Assembly (NCBI RefSeq): GCF_016429215.1
Contig: NZ_JAELUH010000040.1
Location: 1 to 46,525 of the forward strand
Length of the DNA stretch: 46,525 nt
Reading direction: 5' to 3'
Origin: Herbaspirillum sp. ASV7
Lineage (GTDB): Bacteria > Pseudomonadota > Gammaproteobacteria > Burkholderiales > Burkholderiaceae_D
Made by a program: the position numbers and the translations under genes. This document shows positions 9,020 through 17,880 of this stretch, in pieces. The notes below the pieces were generated by a model that did not search any database, was not told where the DNA came from, and saw only the letters and a list, made by a program, of their open reading frames with translations. Numbering within the stretch: position 1 is the first letter of the stretch; each line of letters opens with the position of its first letter.

Positions 9020-10254
9020 ATACCGACACACTGATCCGCAATGCGAACGAAACGCCGGAGGCTCCTGCGCACCCGGCCCATGTGGCCGGTCCGCAAGGCA
9101 GCGCCGGCATCCTGCCGTTCGGCTCCTCGACGCCCTACACCATGGGCATCGAACTGGAGCTGCAACTGGTCAATCGCCGCAACTACAACCTGGCCAGCGA
9201 CGCGGTCGACCTGCTGAACTGGATCGAGCCGCGCGACCTGCAAAAGCAGATCAAGCTGGAAATGACGCAGGGGATGATCGAGCTCAATTCCGGCATCCAT
9301 ACCCGTGTGGACGAACTGATCGAGGAGTTGAAGGGCCTGCGCAGTGCGCTCAACAATGGCGCGCACTATCTCAACATCGATGTCTCCGGCGGCGGCGCGC
9401 ATCCCTTCCAGCACTGGAACGAGCAGCGCATCACGCCCAGCGAGCGCTTCCACTACCTGCACGAGAAATACGGCTACCTGGCCAAGACCTTCACGGTCTT
9501 CGGGCAGCACATCCATATCGGTGTCGCCAATGGCGACGATGCGCTCTATCTCACGCACGCCTTCTCGCGCTACGTGCCGCATTTCATCGCCCTGTCGGCG
9601 GCGTCGCCCTTCTATCAGGGCGCCGATACCAAGTTCGATTCCTCGCGCAGCAACGTGGTGCGCGCCTTCCCGCTGTCGGGCACGGCGCCGGTGCACACCA
9701 GGTGGGCCGAGTTCGAGACCTACTACGATGAGTTGCTGCAGATGGGCATCATCGCCAGCATGAAGGACTTCTACTGGGACATCCGTCCCAAGCCGGAATA
9801 TGGCACCGTGGAAATCCGCGTCTGCGATACGCCGCTGACCATCGAGCACGCCGCGCATCTGGGTGCGTATGCGCAGTTGCTGGCGCGCTGGATATTGACC
9901 GAGCGGCCCTTCGTGATCGCCGATGATTTCTACCTGCTGTACCAGTTCAACCGCTTCGAGGCCAGCCGTTTCGGCCTCAACGGCATGCTGGCACTGCATG
10001 GCGCCACGCCTTCGCAATCACGCAAGCTGCCCATCTACGAGCATCTGCTGCAGCAACTGCAGTTGTTGGAGCCGTATGTGCAGAACGAGGCGGAACGCCA
10101 GACCATCCAGCGCCTGCGCCGCATTGCGCACGACCGTCTGTCGGATGCGGGCTGGTTGCGCCAGATGTTTGCCCAGCGTGGATCGCTCAATGACATGATG
10201 CGCCTGTCGTCCGAATTGTGGATGGGCGTGGAGCCGCCGCCTTACTTCCAGTGA
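9016..10254 (+). CDS. Glutamate-cysteine ligase 2 (YbdK/GCS2 family carboxylate-amine ligase)
   Basis: A 412-residue member of the GCS2 family, ATP-dependent ligases that join glutamate to cysteine or related amines (weak gamma-glutamylcysteine synthetase activity is known for YbdK). Family landmarks: TMGIELELQLVNRR near residue 42 (metal/ATP-binding glutamates), MTQGMIELNSGIH, FGQHIHIGV, and DIRPKPEYGTVEIRVCD. The ATG overlaps the antiporter stop, so the two form one translationally coupled operon, closed by a hairpin at 10343-10378. Coupling to a Kef-like antiporter suggests a role in thiol-linked ion homeostasis or a gamma-glutamyl product, but the true substrate is uncertain. Confidence 0.9.
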   Translation: MNTDTLIRNANETPEAPAHPAHVAGPQGSAGILPFGSSTPYTMGIELELQLVNRRNYNLASDAVDLLNWIEPRDLQKQIKLEMTQGMIELNSGIHTRVDELIEELKGLRSALNNGAHYLNIDVSGGGAHPFQHWNEQRITPSERFHYLHEKYGYLAKTFTVFGQHIHIGVANGDDALYLTHAFSRYVPHFIALSAASPFYQGADTKFDSSRSNVVRAFPLSGTAPVHTRWAEFETYYDELLQMGIIASMKDFYWDIRPKPEYGTVEIRVCDTPLTIEHAAHLGAYAQLLARWILTERPFVIADDFYLLYQFNRFEASRFGLNGMLALHGATPSQSRKLPIYEHLLQQLQLLEPYVQNEAERQTIQRLRRIAHDRLSDAGWLRQMFAQRGSLNDMMRLSSELWMGVEPPPYFQ

Positions 10255-10342
10255 GGGGAGCAGTGATTGACGGGTGTTGAAGAAATTCCATCCTCCCGGG
10301 CGATTGCAGAGCGCAGGGGAGGACGGTAGGCAAGAAGGCCGG

Positions 10343-10378
10343 GGGCCGGTATCGCGAGATGCCGGTCCCTTGTCTTTT
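10343..10378 (+). terminator. Rho-independent terminator after the antiporter/GCS2 operon
   Basis: A stem of about ten pairs (GGGCCGGTAT against ATGCCGGTCCC, with one bulged T and one G.T pair) and loop CGCGAG is followed by TTGTCTTTT. It lies 90 bases past the GCS2 stop and ahead of the flavoprotein gene. Confidence 0.55.
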
Positions 10379-10470
10379 GCGGTCCGACTTGTCTTGATGG
10401 GCCGGGATCGCCGACAATCATGCTTTTTCAAGCGACCTCGGCCTGCACCGAGCGGCGTGCCGGAGCCTGC

Positions 10471-11676
10471 ATGAGCAATTCCCCCAACCAATTTGATGTC
10501 GCCGTGATCGGCGCCGGCGCGGCCGGCATGATGTGTGCCGCGGTCGCCGGCCAGCGTGGCCGCCGCGTGGTGCTGATCGATCACGCCGGCAAGCTGGCCG
10601 AGAAGATCCGCATCTCCGGCGGTGGTCGCTGCAACTTCACCAATGTCGGTGCCGGTCCGCAGAACTACCTGTCGCAGAATCCGCATTTCTGCCGCAGCGC
10701 CCTCTCTCGCTATACACCGCAGGACTTCATCGGGCTGGTCAAGCGCTATCGCATCGGCTTTCACGAGAAGCACAAGGGCCAGTTGTTCTGCGACGACTCG
10801 GCCGAGGACATCATCGCCATGCTCAAGGCCGAGTGCGACCTGGGCAATGTCAGCTGGCGCATGCCCTGCGCGGTGCAGGAGGTGGGCAAGAGCGGCGAGT
10901 CCTTCCGCATCGCCACCTCTGCCGGCGAGATCCGGGCTGCCAGCCTGGTGATTGCTACCGGCGGGCTATCCATTCCCAAGATTGGCGCGACCGATTTCGC
11001 CTACCGCATCGCGAAGCAGTTCGACCTCAAGCTCATTGAGCCACGTCCCGGCCTGGTGCCGCTGACCTTCGACGGCAAGGGCTGGCAATCGCTGGTGGAA
11101 CTGGCCGGCATCGCGCTGGAGGTGGAAGTGGAGACTGGCGTGAAGAAAGAGCGCGGGTATTTCCTGGAAGACCTGTTGTTCACCCACCGCGGCCTTTCCG
11201 GTCCGGCCATCCTGCAGATTTCCAGCTTCTGGAAGCCGGGCGCGCCGCTGACCCTGAACCTGCTGCCGCAACTGGACGTGGCCGAGGCCTTGATCGAGGG
11301 CAAGGGCACGATCAAGAAGAACCTCGGCAACATCCTCGCGCAATGGCTGCCCAACCGCCTGGCCGAAGGCTGGCTCAAGATCAACGGCTTCGATGCCGGC
11401 GCGCGCATCGCCGACCTGCCCGACAAATCCTTGAAGAAGCTGGGCGATTCGCTGAACCGCTGGGTCATCGTTCCCAGTGGTTCGGAAGGCTATCGCAAGG
11501 CCGAGGTGACCCTGGGCGGGGTGGATACGCGCGAACTGTCGCAACAGAGCATGATGGCCAACAAGGTGCCGGGCCTGCACTTCATCGGCGAGGCCATGGA
11601 TGTCACCGGCTGGCTGGGCGGCTATAACTTCCAGTGGGCCTGGGCCTCAGGCGTGGCGGCCGGTTCGGCGGTGTGA
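10471..11676 (+). CDS. HI0933/BaiN-family NAD(P)/FAD-dependent oxidoreductase
   Basis: A 401-residue flavoprotein of the HI0933 (BaiN-like, also called YhiN) family. The FAD-binding Rossmann motif VAVIGAGAAGMMCA lies at residues about 11-24, followed by the family signature RISGGGRCNFTN at about 45-56. LVIATGGLSIPKIGATDFAY marks the second dinucleotide-contact region, and the C-terminal GGYNFQWAWASG closes the FAD site. Physiological substrate is unknown for most members. The frame is open back to 10420, but the ATG at 10471 is chosen because GGAG lies 7 bases upstream and the Rossmann fold begins shortly after. Monocistronic by appearance. Confidence 0.9.
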   Translation: MSNSPNQFDVAVIGAGAAGMMCAAVAGQRGRRVVLIDHAGKLAEKIRISGGGRCNFTNVGAGPQNYLSQNPHFCRSALSRYTPQDFIGLVKRYRIGFHEKHKGQLFCDDSAEDIIAMLKAECDLGNVSWRMPCAVQEVGKSGESFRIATSAGEIRAASLVIATGGLSIPKIGATDFAYRIAKQFDLKLIEPRPGLVPLTFDGKGWQSLVELAGIALEVEVETGVKKERGYFLEDLLFTHRGLSGPAILQISSFWKPGAPLTLNLLPQLDVAEALIEGKGTIKKNLGNILAQWLPNRLAEGWLKINGFDAGARIADLPDKSLKKLGDSLNRWVIVPSGSEGYRKAEVTLGGVDTRELSQQSMMANKVPGLHFIGEAMDVTGWLGGYNFQWAWASGVAAGSAV

Positions 11677-11793
11677 GCGGGTTTTTCTTGTGTATCACCC
11701 TTGACTTCAGGCATAGCATCAGCTTGACTGTGATAAGTGACTGATTCTTATCCGTTTTTTACGGAAGGGGTGGAAAAAATGCCACGTTTGGCC

Positions 11794-11822
11794 TTCCAAT
11801 CGCATGCTACTGCTGCTACAAT
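11794..11822 (+). promoter_or_regulatory. Candidate rpsU promoter
   Basis: TTCCAA at 11794-11799 and TACAAT at 11817-11822 are separated by 17 bases, giving a predicted start about 40 bases before rpsU. The -10 is strong and the -35 weak. Two TTGACT hexamers further upstream (within about 11,700-11,735) are alternatives without good -10 partners. Confidence 0.35.
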
Positions 11823-11867
11823 CGCTTTCTTTGCTAATCCAACCTAACCTTTTTGGTTTGAATTTAC

Positions 11868-12080
11868 ATGACCACTATTCGCGTTAAAGAGAACGAGCCG
11901 TTCGAAGTTGCAATGCGTCGCTTCAAGCGCACCATCGAGAAGACCGGTCTGCTGACCGAACTGCGCGCACGCGAGTTCTACGAAAAGCCGACCGCTGAGC
12001 GCAAGCGCAAGCTGGCTGCTGCCGTGAAGCGTCACTACAAGCGCATCCGCAGCCAACAACTGCCGAAGAAGCTGTACTAA
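11868..12080 (+). CDS. rpsU: Small ribosomal subunit protein bS21
   Basis: The 70-residue basic protein [21 protein letters not shown]... is a full-length bS21, which binds the 30S platform near the anti-Shine-Dalgarno end of 16S rRNA and supports initiation. The conserved [14 protein letters not shown] start and the basic C-terminal tail are intact. It opens the classic macromolecular-synthesis cluster rpsU-yqeY-dnaG-rpoD. However, a terminator at 12117-12149 and a 296-base gap follow, so here rpsU seems to be mainly its own unit. Codon use is that of a highly expressed gene. Confidence 0.98.
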   Translation: MTTIRVKENEPFEVAMRRFKRTIEKTGLLTELRAREFYEKPTAERKRKLAAAVKRHYKRIRSQQLPKKLY

Positions 12081-12116
12081 GAATTTCCCGCCGCGCGCTC
12101 GTGCGGCCGATGTGTA

Positions 12117-12149
12117 AACCCGCTCCGGTGTTGGTCCGCAGCGGGTTTT
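12117..12149 (+). terminator. Rho-independent terminator after rpsU
   Basis: AACCCGCT (12117-12124) pairs perfectly with AGCGGGTT (12140-12147), closing a partly paired loop and followed by TTTTC. It lies 37 bases beyond the rpsU stop and separates it from the yqeY-dnaG genes. Confidence 0.75.
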
Positions 12150-12376
12150 CGCATTTATCACCCGCTTGTTGCCTGGCGTTGCCCCGAGGTCGGTGCCGGT
12201 CTGGTTTTTCCTCGCTGGCACCCCAAATAGGAAGGCAGGGCAACATTTCGGGCTGGCGGTAAGCCCATCCATGTTCTACGATCCTAAGACGGGCCGCCCA
12301 GTTGCCGCCCGGAACACTGGATGCGGGATGGCGCCAGATTGCACAATACTCATCCACCTCATCTTCGGAGTACCTA

Positions 12377-12823
12377 ATGGGTTTGAAAGAGCAGATCACG
12401 GAAGACATGAAGGCCGCCATGCGCGCCAAGGACATGGGCAAGCTGGGCACCATCCGCCTCTTGACCGCCGCGATGAAGCAGAAGGAAGTCGATGAGCGCA
12501 TCGAGTTGACCGATGCCATCGTGCTGGCCATCATCGACAAGATGGTCAAGCAGCGCAAGGACTCCATTACCCAGTTCGAAGCCGGCGGCCGCCAGGATCT
12601 GGCCGATGTCGAAAAGGCCGAGCTGGCCGTGCTGGCCACCTACATGCCGGCCAGCCTGTCCGAGGACGAGATCAAGGCCGAAGTACAGGCTGCCGTGGCT
12701 GCCACCGGTGCCGCCGGCCCCCAGGACATGGGCAAGGTCATGGGTGTGTTGAAGCCCAAGCTGGCCGGTCGTGCCGACATGACCGCCGTGTCCGCGCTGG
12801 TCAAGGCCGCGCTGGCGGGCTGA
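12377..12823 (+). CDS. GatB/YqeY domain protein
   Basis: A 148-residue YqeY-family protein with the helical C-terminal fold of GatB (tRNA-dependent amidotransferase) but no catalytic partner. Its function is poorly known, with a presumed tRNA-related role. Characteristic segments are LKEQITEDMKAAMRAKD at the start, then GTIRLLTAAMKQKEVD, and TYMPASLSEDEI in the middle. An open frame reaches back to 12302, but the ATG at 12377 has CGGAG 6 bases upstream and matches the usual N-terminus. It sits 40 bases before dnaG and is probably co-transcribed with it. Confidence 0.92.
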   Translation: MGLKEQITEDMKAAMRAKDMGKLGTIRLLTAAMKQKEVDERIELTDAIVLAIIDKMVKQRKDSITQFEAGGRQDLADVEKAELAVLATYMPASLSEDEIKAEVQAAVAATGAAGPQDMGKVMGVLKPKLAGRADMTAVSALVKAALAG

Positions 12824-12863
12824 GCGGCGTTTTCATCCGATTGCGCGTAGCCCTCCCGACCAG

Positions 12864-14657
12864 GTGATTCCTCAGTCATTCATCCAGGACCTGCTCAACC
12901 GCGTCGATATCGTCGACGTGGTGGGGCGTTACGTGCAATTGAAGAAGGGCGGCGCCAATTTCATGGGCCTGTGCCCCTTCCACAACGAAAAATCCCCCAG
13001 CTTCACCGTCAGTCCGACCAAGCAGTTCTATCACTGCTTCGGCTGTGGTGCGCACGGCACCGCGATCAGCTTCCTGATCGAGTATTCCGGCATGGGCTTC
13101 GTGGAGGCGGTCAAGGACCTGGCCCAGAACGTGGGCATGGTGGTGCCTGAACGCGAAGACAGCATCCCCCTGGCCCAGCGCCAGGAAAAGCAGGCCAAGA
13201 GCATGGCGCTGTCGGATGTGATGTCGCGCGCCAATGATTTCTATCGTCACCAGTTGCGTGCCGCGCAACCGGCCATCGCCTACCTCAAGGGGCGTGGCCT
13301 GACCGGCGAGATCGCCGCACGCTTCGGTCTGGGCTATTCGCCCGACGAGTGGGATAGCCTGCGCCAGGTCTTCCCTGACTACGACAACGAGGCCCTGGTC
13401 GAATCAGGCCTGGTGATCGACAAGAGTGAGGAGGGCGGTGCTCACCGCAAGCGCTACGACCGTTTCCGTGGTCGCGTGATGTTTCCCATCCGCAATACCA
13501 AGGGCCAGGTGATCGGCTTCGGCGGACGCGTGATGGACGGGGGCGAACCCAAGTATCTGAACTCGCCCGAGACGCCGCTGTTCCAGAAGGGCAGCGAGCT
13601 CTACGGTCTGTTCGAGGCGCGCCAGGCCATCCGCGAGGCCGGCTATGCGTTGGTGACCGAAGGCTACATGGATGTGGTGGCGCTGGCACAGCTGGGCTTC
13701 CCGCAGGCGGTGGCGACCCTGGGTACGGCATGTACGCCGGTCCACGTACAGAAACTGTTGCGCCAGACCGATCAGGTGATCTTCAGCTTCGACGGTGACA
13801 ATGCCGGCCGCCGTGCCGCGCGCCGCGCGCTGGAAGCCTGCCTGCCGCACGCCTCGGACAACAAGACCATCAAGTTCCTGTTCCTGCCCAAGGAGCATGA
13901 TCCTGACAGTTACGTGCGCGAGATGGGTGCGCCGGCCTTCGAAGAGCAGATTCGCGAAGCCCTGCCGTTGTCGCAGTTCCTGCTGCGCGAAATCATTGGC
14001 GACAATGACCTGCGCACGCCCGAAGGCCGCGCCCACGCTCAGTTTGCGGCCAAGCCGATGCTGCAGGCGCTGCCGGCATCGTCATTGCGCCTGCAGATCG
14101 TGCGCAGCATTGCCCAGGCGACGCAGTCAACGCCTTCCGAGCTTGAAACATTGTTTGAACTGGAGAAGCCGGTTGCCCGCGTGCGCAGCGCCCCGCCGCG
14201 CACCAAGCGAACCGCACCGGTGGGCCTGGAGCGGCAGATCATGCGCCTGCTGGTGGCGCATCCGCAGCTGTCGGCTGACCTCGACGATGGCGCGCTGGAA
14301 GCGATTTCCCGCATCGCCCCCGACCAGGCCGAGATGCTGATCCATCTGGTGGGCGTAGCCCGGGGTATGGGCGAGCAAGCCAATTTCGCCGCCCTGGTCG
14401 AGCATCTGCGCGAGGGTGGCCCCGAGTTCGACTCGATGATCGCGGAAATCGCCGCCGAGTCCGAATCCGAATTTGATGTCGTGCGCGCCGAGATGGGTGG
14501 TGCCATCCGCCAGGCCCGCATCCGTGCCCTGGACGAGGAGATGCAGGCCCTGGTGGCCTCGAACCTGCGCACCGAGGAAGACCGTAACCGCTATCGCGAG
14601 CTGATGCAGCGCAAGGAATGGCTCAAGCGCCAGGCGGCCGGCACGGCAGCGGCATGA
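12864..14657 (+). CDS. dnaG: DNA primase DnaG
   Basis: The 597-residue replication primase that lays RNA primers at the fork with DnaB. In order: CHC2 zinc finger with C37, H40, C58 and C61 (CPFH...CFGC); the catalytic core with Toprim motif EGYMDV (acidic residue about 266) and FDGDNAGRRA (about 308-318); and a C-terminal helicase-binding region rich in helices. The start is a GTG at 12864, giving the canonical (V/M)IPQSFIQDLLNRVDIVDVV beginning. No strong ribosome site is visible, which fits the usually low expression of dnaG within the rpsU-dnaG-rpoD cluster. Full length and intact. Confidence 0.97.
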   Translation: MIPQSFIQDLLNRVDIVDVVGRYVQLKKGGANFMGLCPFHNEKSPSFTVSPTKQFYHCFGCGAHGTAISFLIEYSGMGFVEAVKDLAQNVGMVVPEREDSIPLAQRQEKQAKSMALSDVMSRANDFYRHQLRAAQPAIAYLKGRGLTGEIAARFGLGYSPDEWDSLRQVFPDYDNEALVESGLVIDKSEEGGAHRKRYDRFRGRVMFPIRNTKGQVIGFGGRVMDGGEPKYLNSPETPLFQKGSELYGLFEARQAIREAGYALVTEGYMDVVALAQLGFPQAVATLGTACTPVHVQKLLRQTDQVIFSFDGDNAGRRAARRALEACLPHASDNKTIKFLFLPKEHDPDSYVREMGAPAFEEQIREALPLSQFLLREIIGDNDLRTPEGRAHAQFAAKPMLQALPASSLRLQIVRSIAQATQSTPSELETLFELEKPVARVRSAPPRTKRTAPVGLERQIMRLLVAHPQLSADLDDGALEAISRIAPDQAEMLIHLVGVARGMGEQANFAALVEHLREGGPEFDSMIAEIAAESESEFDVVRAEMGGAIRQARIRALDEEMQALVASNLRTEEDRNRYRELMQRKEWLKRQAAGTAAA

Positions 14658-14876
14658 AGATATACCGGCGCGTCCCGGAACGGAGCGCCGAAAGAAGGGT
14701 GTGACCGGCAGCTTGCGCAGGCAGGCAGCTATCGGTGACAGGGAGGTTGTGCGGGAGTGTCTGGCGGGGTGAGCGGGCTCGGATGGGGTGCTGGGGTAAA
14801 GCGGAGCAAATTGCCGTGATTTAAAGCCCGATCGCCGGTTTTCGCCGCTTGATCCCAAGGAAAAGGGCCCCATCTG

Positions 14877-14885
14877 TGCTATAAT
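14877..14885 (+). promoter_or_regulatory. Extended -10 promoter of rpoD
   Basis: TGC-TATAAT (TG at 14877-14878, TATAAT at 14880-14885) is a perfect extended -10 element; no matching -35 is found at 16-18 bases, as allowed for this class. Transcription would start near 14892, giving a leader of about 270 bases before rpoD. Confidence 0.6.
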
Positions 14886-15162
14886 AGAGGGCTTTAGTTC
14901 CGCCGGATGGCTCTTTTGCATCCTCACCCTGCGGCAACATGGATCGCCCTCCGGCGCATCGGAGAGTGGTCCCGGCAAGCAGCCTGATCGCTTGCCGGAT
15001 CTGGATCGGCAAGACTGCCTGCCCTCCATGATCGGTGTACCGCAAGCTTAAAAGGAACGTTGCGCGTGCAGCCGGAGTCTACCGGGAAACCGGGGCTGGA
15101 GTTGCATCATTAGCATGACTTGATTGGCGCAATGAGTGAATTCTCAATTGGCAGTTGATTCT
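14886..15162 (+). promoter_or_regulatory. Structured rpoD leader with mutually exclusive hairpins and a mini-ORF
   Basis: Three related segments can pair in two ways: CCGGCAAGC (14972-14980) with GCTTGCCGG (14990-14998), or CTTGCCG (14991-14997) with CGGCAAG (15007-15013). A further hairpin closes with CAGCC/GGCTG (15069-15073/15094-15098) around CCGG-GAAA-CCGG, a GNRA tetraloop. An eight-codon reading frame (ATG at 15132, TGA at 15156-15158) ends five bases before the rpoD ATG. The arrangement resembles an attenuator or thermosensor-like leader, but this is inference from pairing alone. Confidence 0.4.
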
Positions 15163-17724
15163 ATGGCAAATGCAATGAAGAAACCCGCGAAAACTCCGGC
15201 AACGCCCGCCAAGAGCAGCAAGGCGGCAACGGCAGTAAAATCGGCCGCTGCTGTCAAGGCTCTACCGGCCAGCAAGGCGGTCGCCGCCAAATCGCCAGCC
15301 AAGGGGGCGGCGAAGGCAACCAGCACCGTTAAACCCACGGCAAAGACTGCAGCAGCAGCGACGCCTAAGAAAGCGGCAGTCCAGACGACTGCCGCCAAGC
15401 CGGCCCGCGCCGCAGCACCCAAGGGGACTGCAACGCCGGCCAACAAGTTATCCCAAGCCGCCGAACAAGCGGTTTCCGTGAAATCGACGAAGACTTCCGT
15501 GACCACCAAGAAACCCGAAACCAAGACCGCCAAGACCACCAAAGCCGCAAAGGTCGAAGGCAAAGACGTCAGCGCGACTGCCGCGTCGAGCGTAAGTCAA
15601 ACCACTGATGCTGCCGCCCTGGCAGCCATCGACACGTCCGGCTATGTGCTGCCGAGCGTCAAGGTGCCGGGCCGTCGTGGCCGCAAGCCCAAGGAATTCC
15701 AGCCCGAGAGCGACGAAGTCGCCGCGCTCAATACCATCGAGCGCGCCGAGCTGAAGGCGGTCGACAAGGCCAAGGCCAAGGACCGCAAGGCCAAGGAAAA
15801 GGCCCTGTTGAAGGACGCCTTTTCCTCCGACACCGAAGCCAGCGAAGAAGAGCTGGAACGTCGTCGCCAGAAGCTCAAGACCCTGATCAAGCTGGGCAAG
15901 GAGCGTGGTTTCCTGACCTTCTCGGAAATCAACGACCACCTGCCCGAGAACATCGTCGATCCGGAAGCCATCGAAGGCATCATCGGCACCTTCAGCGACA
16001 TGGGCATCTCGGTCTACGAGCACGCCCCCGACGCCGAAACCCTGCTGCTGTCGGACAACGTGGCCAACGTCGCCAGCGATGACGACGCCGAAGCTGCGGC
16101 CGAAGCCGCACTGTCGACGGTGGACTCCGATTTCGGCCGTACCACCGACCCGGTGCGCATGTACATGCGTGAAATGGGCTCGGTCGAACTGCTGACCCGC
16201 GAAGGCGAAATCGAGATCGCCAAGCGCATCGAAGATGGCCTGAAGGACATGATCCAGGCCATCTCCGCCTGCCCGACCACGATCGCCGAGATCCTGGCCG
16301 CTGCTGATCGCATCTCCAAGGACGAGATCAAGGTCGACGAGATCGTCGACGGCCTGGTCGACCCGAACGAGTCCGAGCAGCAGGTGGAAGCCGCCGCTTC
16401 CGACTCCGACGAGGACGACGAGGAAGAGGAAGAAGACGAGGAAGAAGACGAAGAAGAGGAAGGTGAGAGCAGCGGCTCCGGCGCCGCCGGCTTCTCCGCC
16501 GAACAGCTGGAACAGTTGAAGCGCGATGCGCTGGGCAAGTTCGCCGTCATCGGCACCCAGTTCGAGAACATGCGCAAGGCCTTCGAGAAGGAAGGTTACA
16601 ACTCCAAGCCCTACGTCAAGGCGCAGGAGATCATCTCCAACGAACTGCTGGGCATCCGCTTCACCGCCAAGATCGTCGAGAAGCTGTGCGACACCCTGCG
16701 CGCGCAGGTGGACGAAGTGCGTACCGTGGAACGCCAGATCCTGGACGTGGCCGTCAACAAGTGCAACATGCCGCGCGCCCACTTCATCAAGGTCTTCCCG
16801 GGCAATGAAGTGAACCTGGACTGGGTTGATGGCGAAGTGGCCGCCAACCATGCCTACAGCGCCGTGCTGAGCCGCAACGTGCCGGCCATCAAGGAACTGC
16901 AGCAGAAGCTGATCGACCTGCAGGCCCGCGTGGTACTGCCGCTGCCAGACCTGCGCGCCATCAACAAGAAGATGGGCGCCGGCGAGAAGAAGGCGCGCAT
17001 GGCCAAGCGTGAAATGACCGAGGCCAACCTGCGTCTGGTGATCTCGATCGCCAAGAAGTACACCAACCGTGGCCTGCAGTTCCTGGACCTGATCCAGGAA
17101 GGCAACATCGGCCTGATGAAGGCAGTGGACAAGTTCGAATACCGTCGCGGCTACAAGTTCTCGACCTATGCGACCTGGTGGATCCGTCAGGCCATCACCC
17201 GCTCCATCGCCGACCAGGCACGCACCATCCGTATTCCGGTGCACATGATCGAGACGATCAACAAGATGAACCGCATCTCGCGTCAGATCCTGCAGGAAAC
17301 CGGTGCCGAGCCGGATCCCGCGACCCTGGCGATCAAGATGGAAATGCCGGAAGACAAGATCCGCAAGATCATGAAGATCGCCAAGGAGCCGATCTCGATG
17401 GAAACGCCGATCGGTGACGACGACGATTCGCATCTGGGCGACTTCATCGAAGACAACAACACGCTGGCCCCGGCCGACGCGGCGCTGCACGCCTCGATGC
17501 GCAACGTGGTCAAGGACATCCTGGACTCGCTGACTCCGCGCGAAGCCAAGGTGCTGCGCATGCGTTTCGGCATCGAGATGTCCACCGACCACACGCTGGA
17601 AGAAGTGGGCAAGCAGTTCGACGTGACCCGCGAGCGTATCCGCCAGATCGAAGCCAAGGCGCTGCGCAAGCTGCGTCACCCATCCCGTTCGGACAAGCTG
17701 AAGAGCTTCCTGGAAGGGAACTGA
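15163..17724 (+). CDS. rpoD: RNA polymerase primary sigma factor (sigma-70)
   Basis: The housekeeping sigma factor, about 853 residues. Residues 1 to about 150 are a Lys/Ala/Pro/Thr-rich low-complexity extension resembling histone H1 tails. Region 1.1 follows ([24 protein letters not shown]). Region 1.2 is [11 protein letters not shown], and the non-conserved insert contains a very acidic run of about 25 Asp/Glu. Region 2 has [23 protein letters not shown] and [14 protein letters not shown]. Region 4 contains [15 protein letters not shown] and [22 protein letters not shown] at 15136 is also in frame; ATG 15163 or 15175 give the usual [10 protein letters not shown] or MKKPAK start and no ribosome site decides between them. 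Confidence 0.96.
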   Translation: MANAMKKPAKTPATPAKSSKAATAVKSAAAVKALPASKAVAAKSPAKGAAKATSTVKPTAKTAAAATPKKAAVQTTAAKPARAAAPKGTATPANKLSQAAEQAVSVKSTKTSVTTKKPETKTAKTTKAAKVEGKDVSATAASSVSQTTDAAALAAIDTSGYVLPSVKVPGRRGRKPKEFQPESDEVAALNTIERAELKAVDKAKAKDRKAKEKALLKDAFSSDTEASEEELERRRQKLKTLIKLGKERGFLTFSEINDHLPENIVDPEAIEGIIGTFSDMGISVYEHAPDAETLLLSDNVANVASDDDAEAAAEAALSTVDSDFGRTTDPVRMYMREMGSVELLTREGEIEIAKRIEDGLKDMIQAISACPTTIAEILAAADRISKDEIKVDEIVDGLVDPNESEQQVEAAASDSDEDDEEEEEDEEEDEEEEGESSGSGAAGFSAEQLEQLKRDALGKFAVIGTQFENMRKAFEKEGYNSKPYVKAQEIISNELLGIRFTAKIVEKLCDTLRAQVDEVRTVERQILDVAVNKCNMPRAHFIKVFPGNEVNLDWVDGEVAANHAYSAVLSRNVPAIKELQQKLIDLQARVVLPLPDLRAINKKMGAGEKKARMAKREMTEANLRLVISIAKKYTNRGLQFLDLIQEGNIGLMKAVDKFEYRRGYKFSTYATWWIRQAITRSIADQARTIRIPVHMIETINKMNRISRQILQETGAEPDPATLAIKMEMPEDKIRKIMKIAKEPISMETPIGDDDDSHLGDFIEDNNTLAPADAALHASMRNVVKDILDSLTPREAKVLRMRFGIEMSTDHTLEEVGKQFDVTRERIRQIEAKALRKLRHPSRSDKLKSFLEGN

Positions 17725-17732
17725 TAGCAGGG

Positions 17733-17762
17733 TGTCAGGATTGGTCGGCGGGATGTTAAAAT
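17733..17762 (+). promoter_or_regulatory. Candidate promoter of the CAT tRNA
   Basis: TAAAAT at 17757-17762 is a good -10 hexamer located 17 bases before the tRNA; the -35 at 17733-17738 (TGTCAG, spacing 18) is weak. Readthrough from rpoD is the alternative, since no terminator is seen between rpoD and the tRNA. Confidence 0.4.
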
Positions 17763-17778
17763 CGCCGGCTGATTTTTT

Positions 17779-17857
<79 letters not shown>

Positions 17858-17880
17858 AAAAACTCTGAGAAATCAGGCAC

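Noticed and set aside
15448..17679. 743-residue minus-strand frame opposite rpoD
   Set aside because: Complementary to a highly conserved sigma-factor gene; its Leu/Gly/His/Val-rich composition arises from rpoD codon use.
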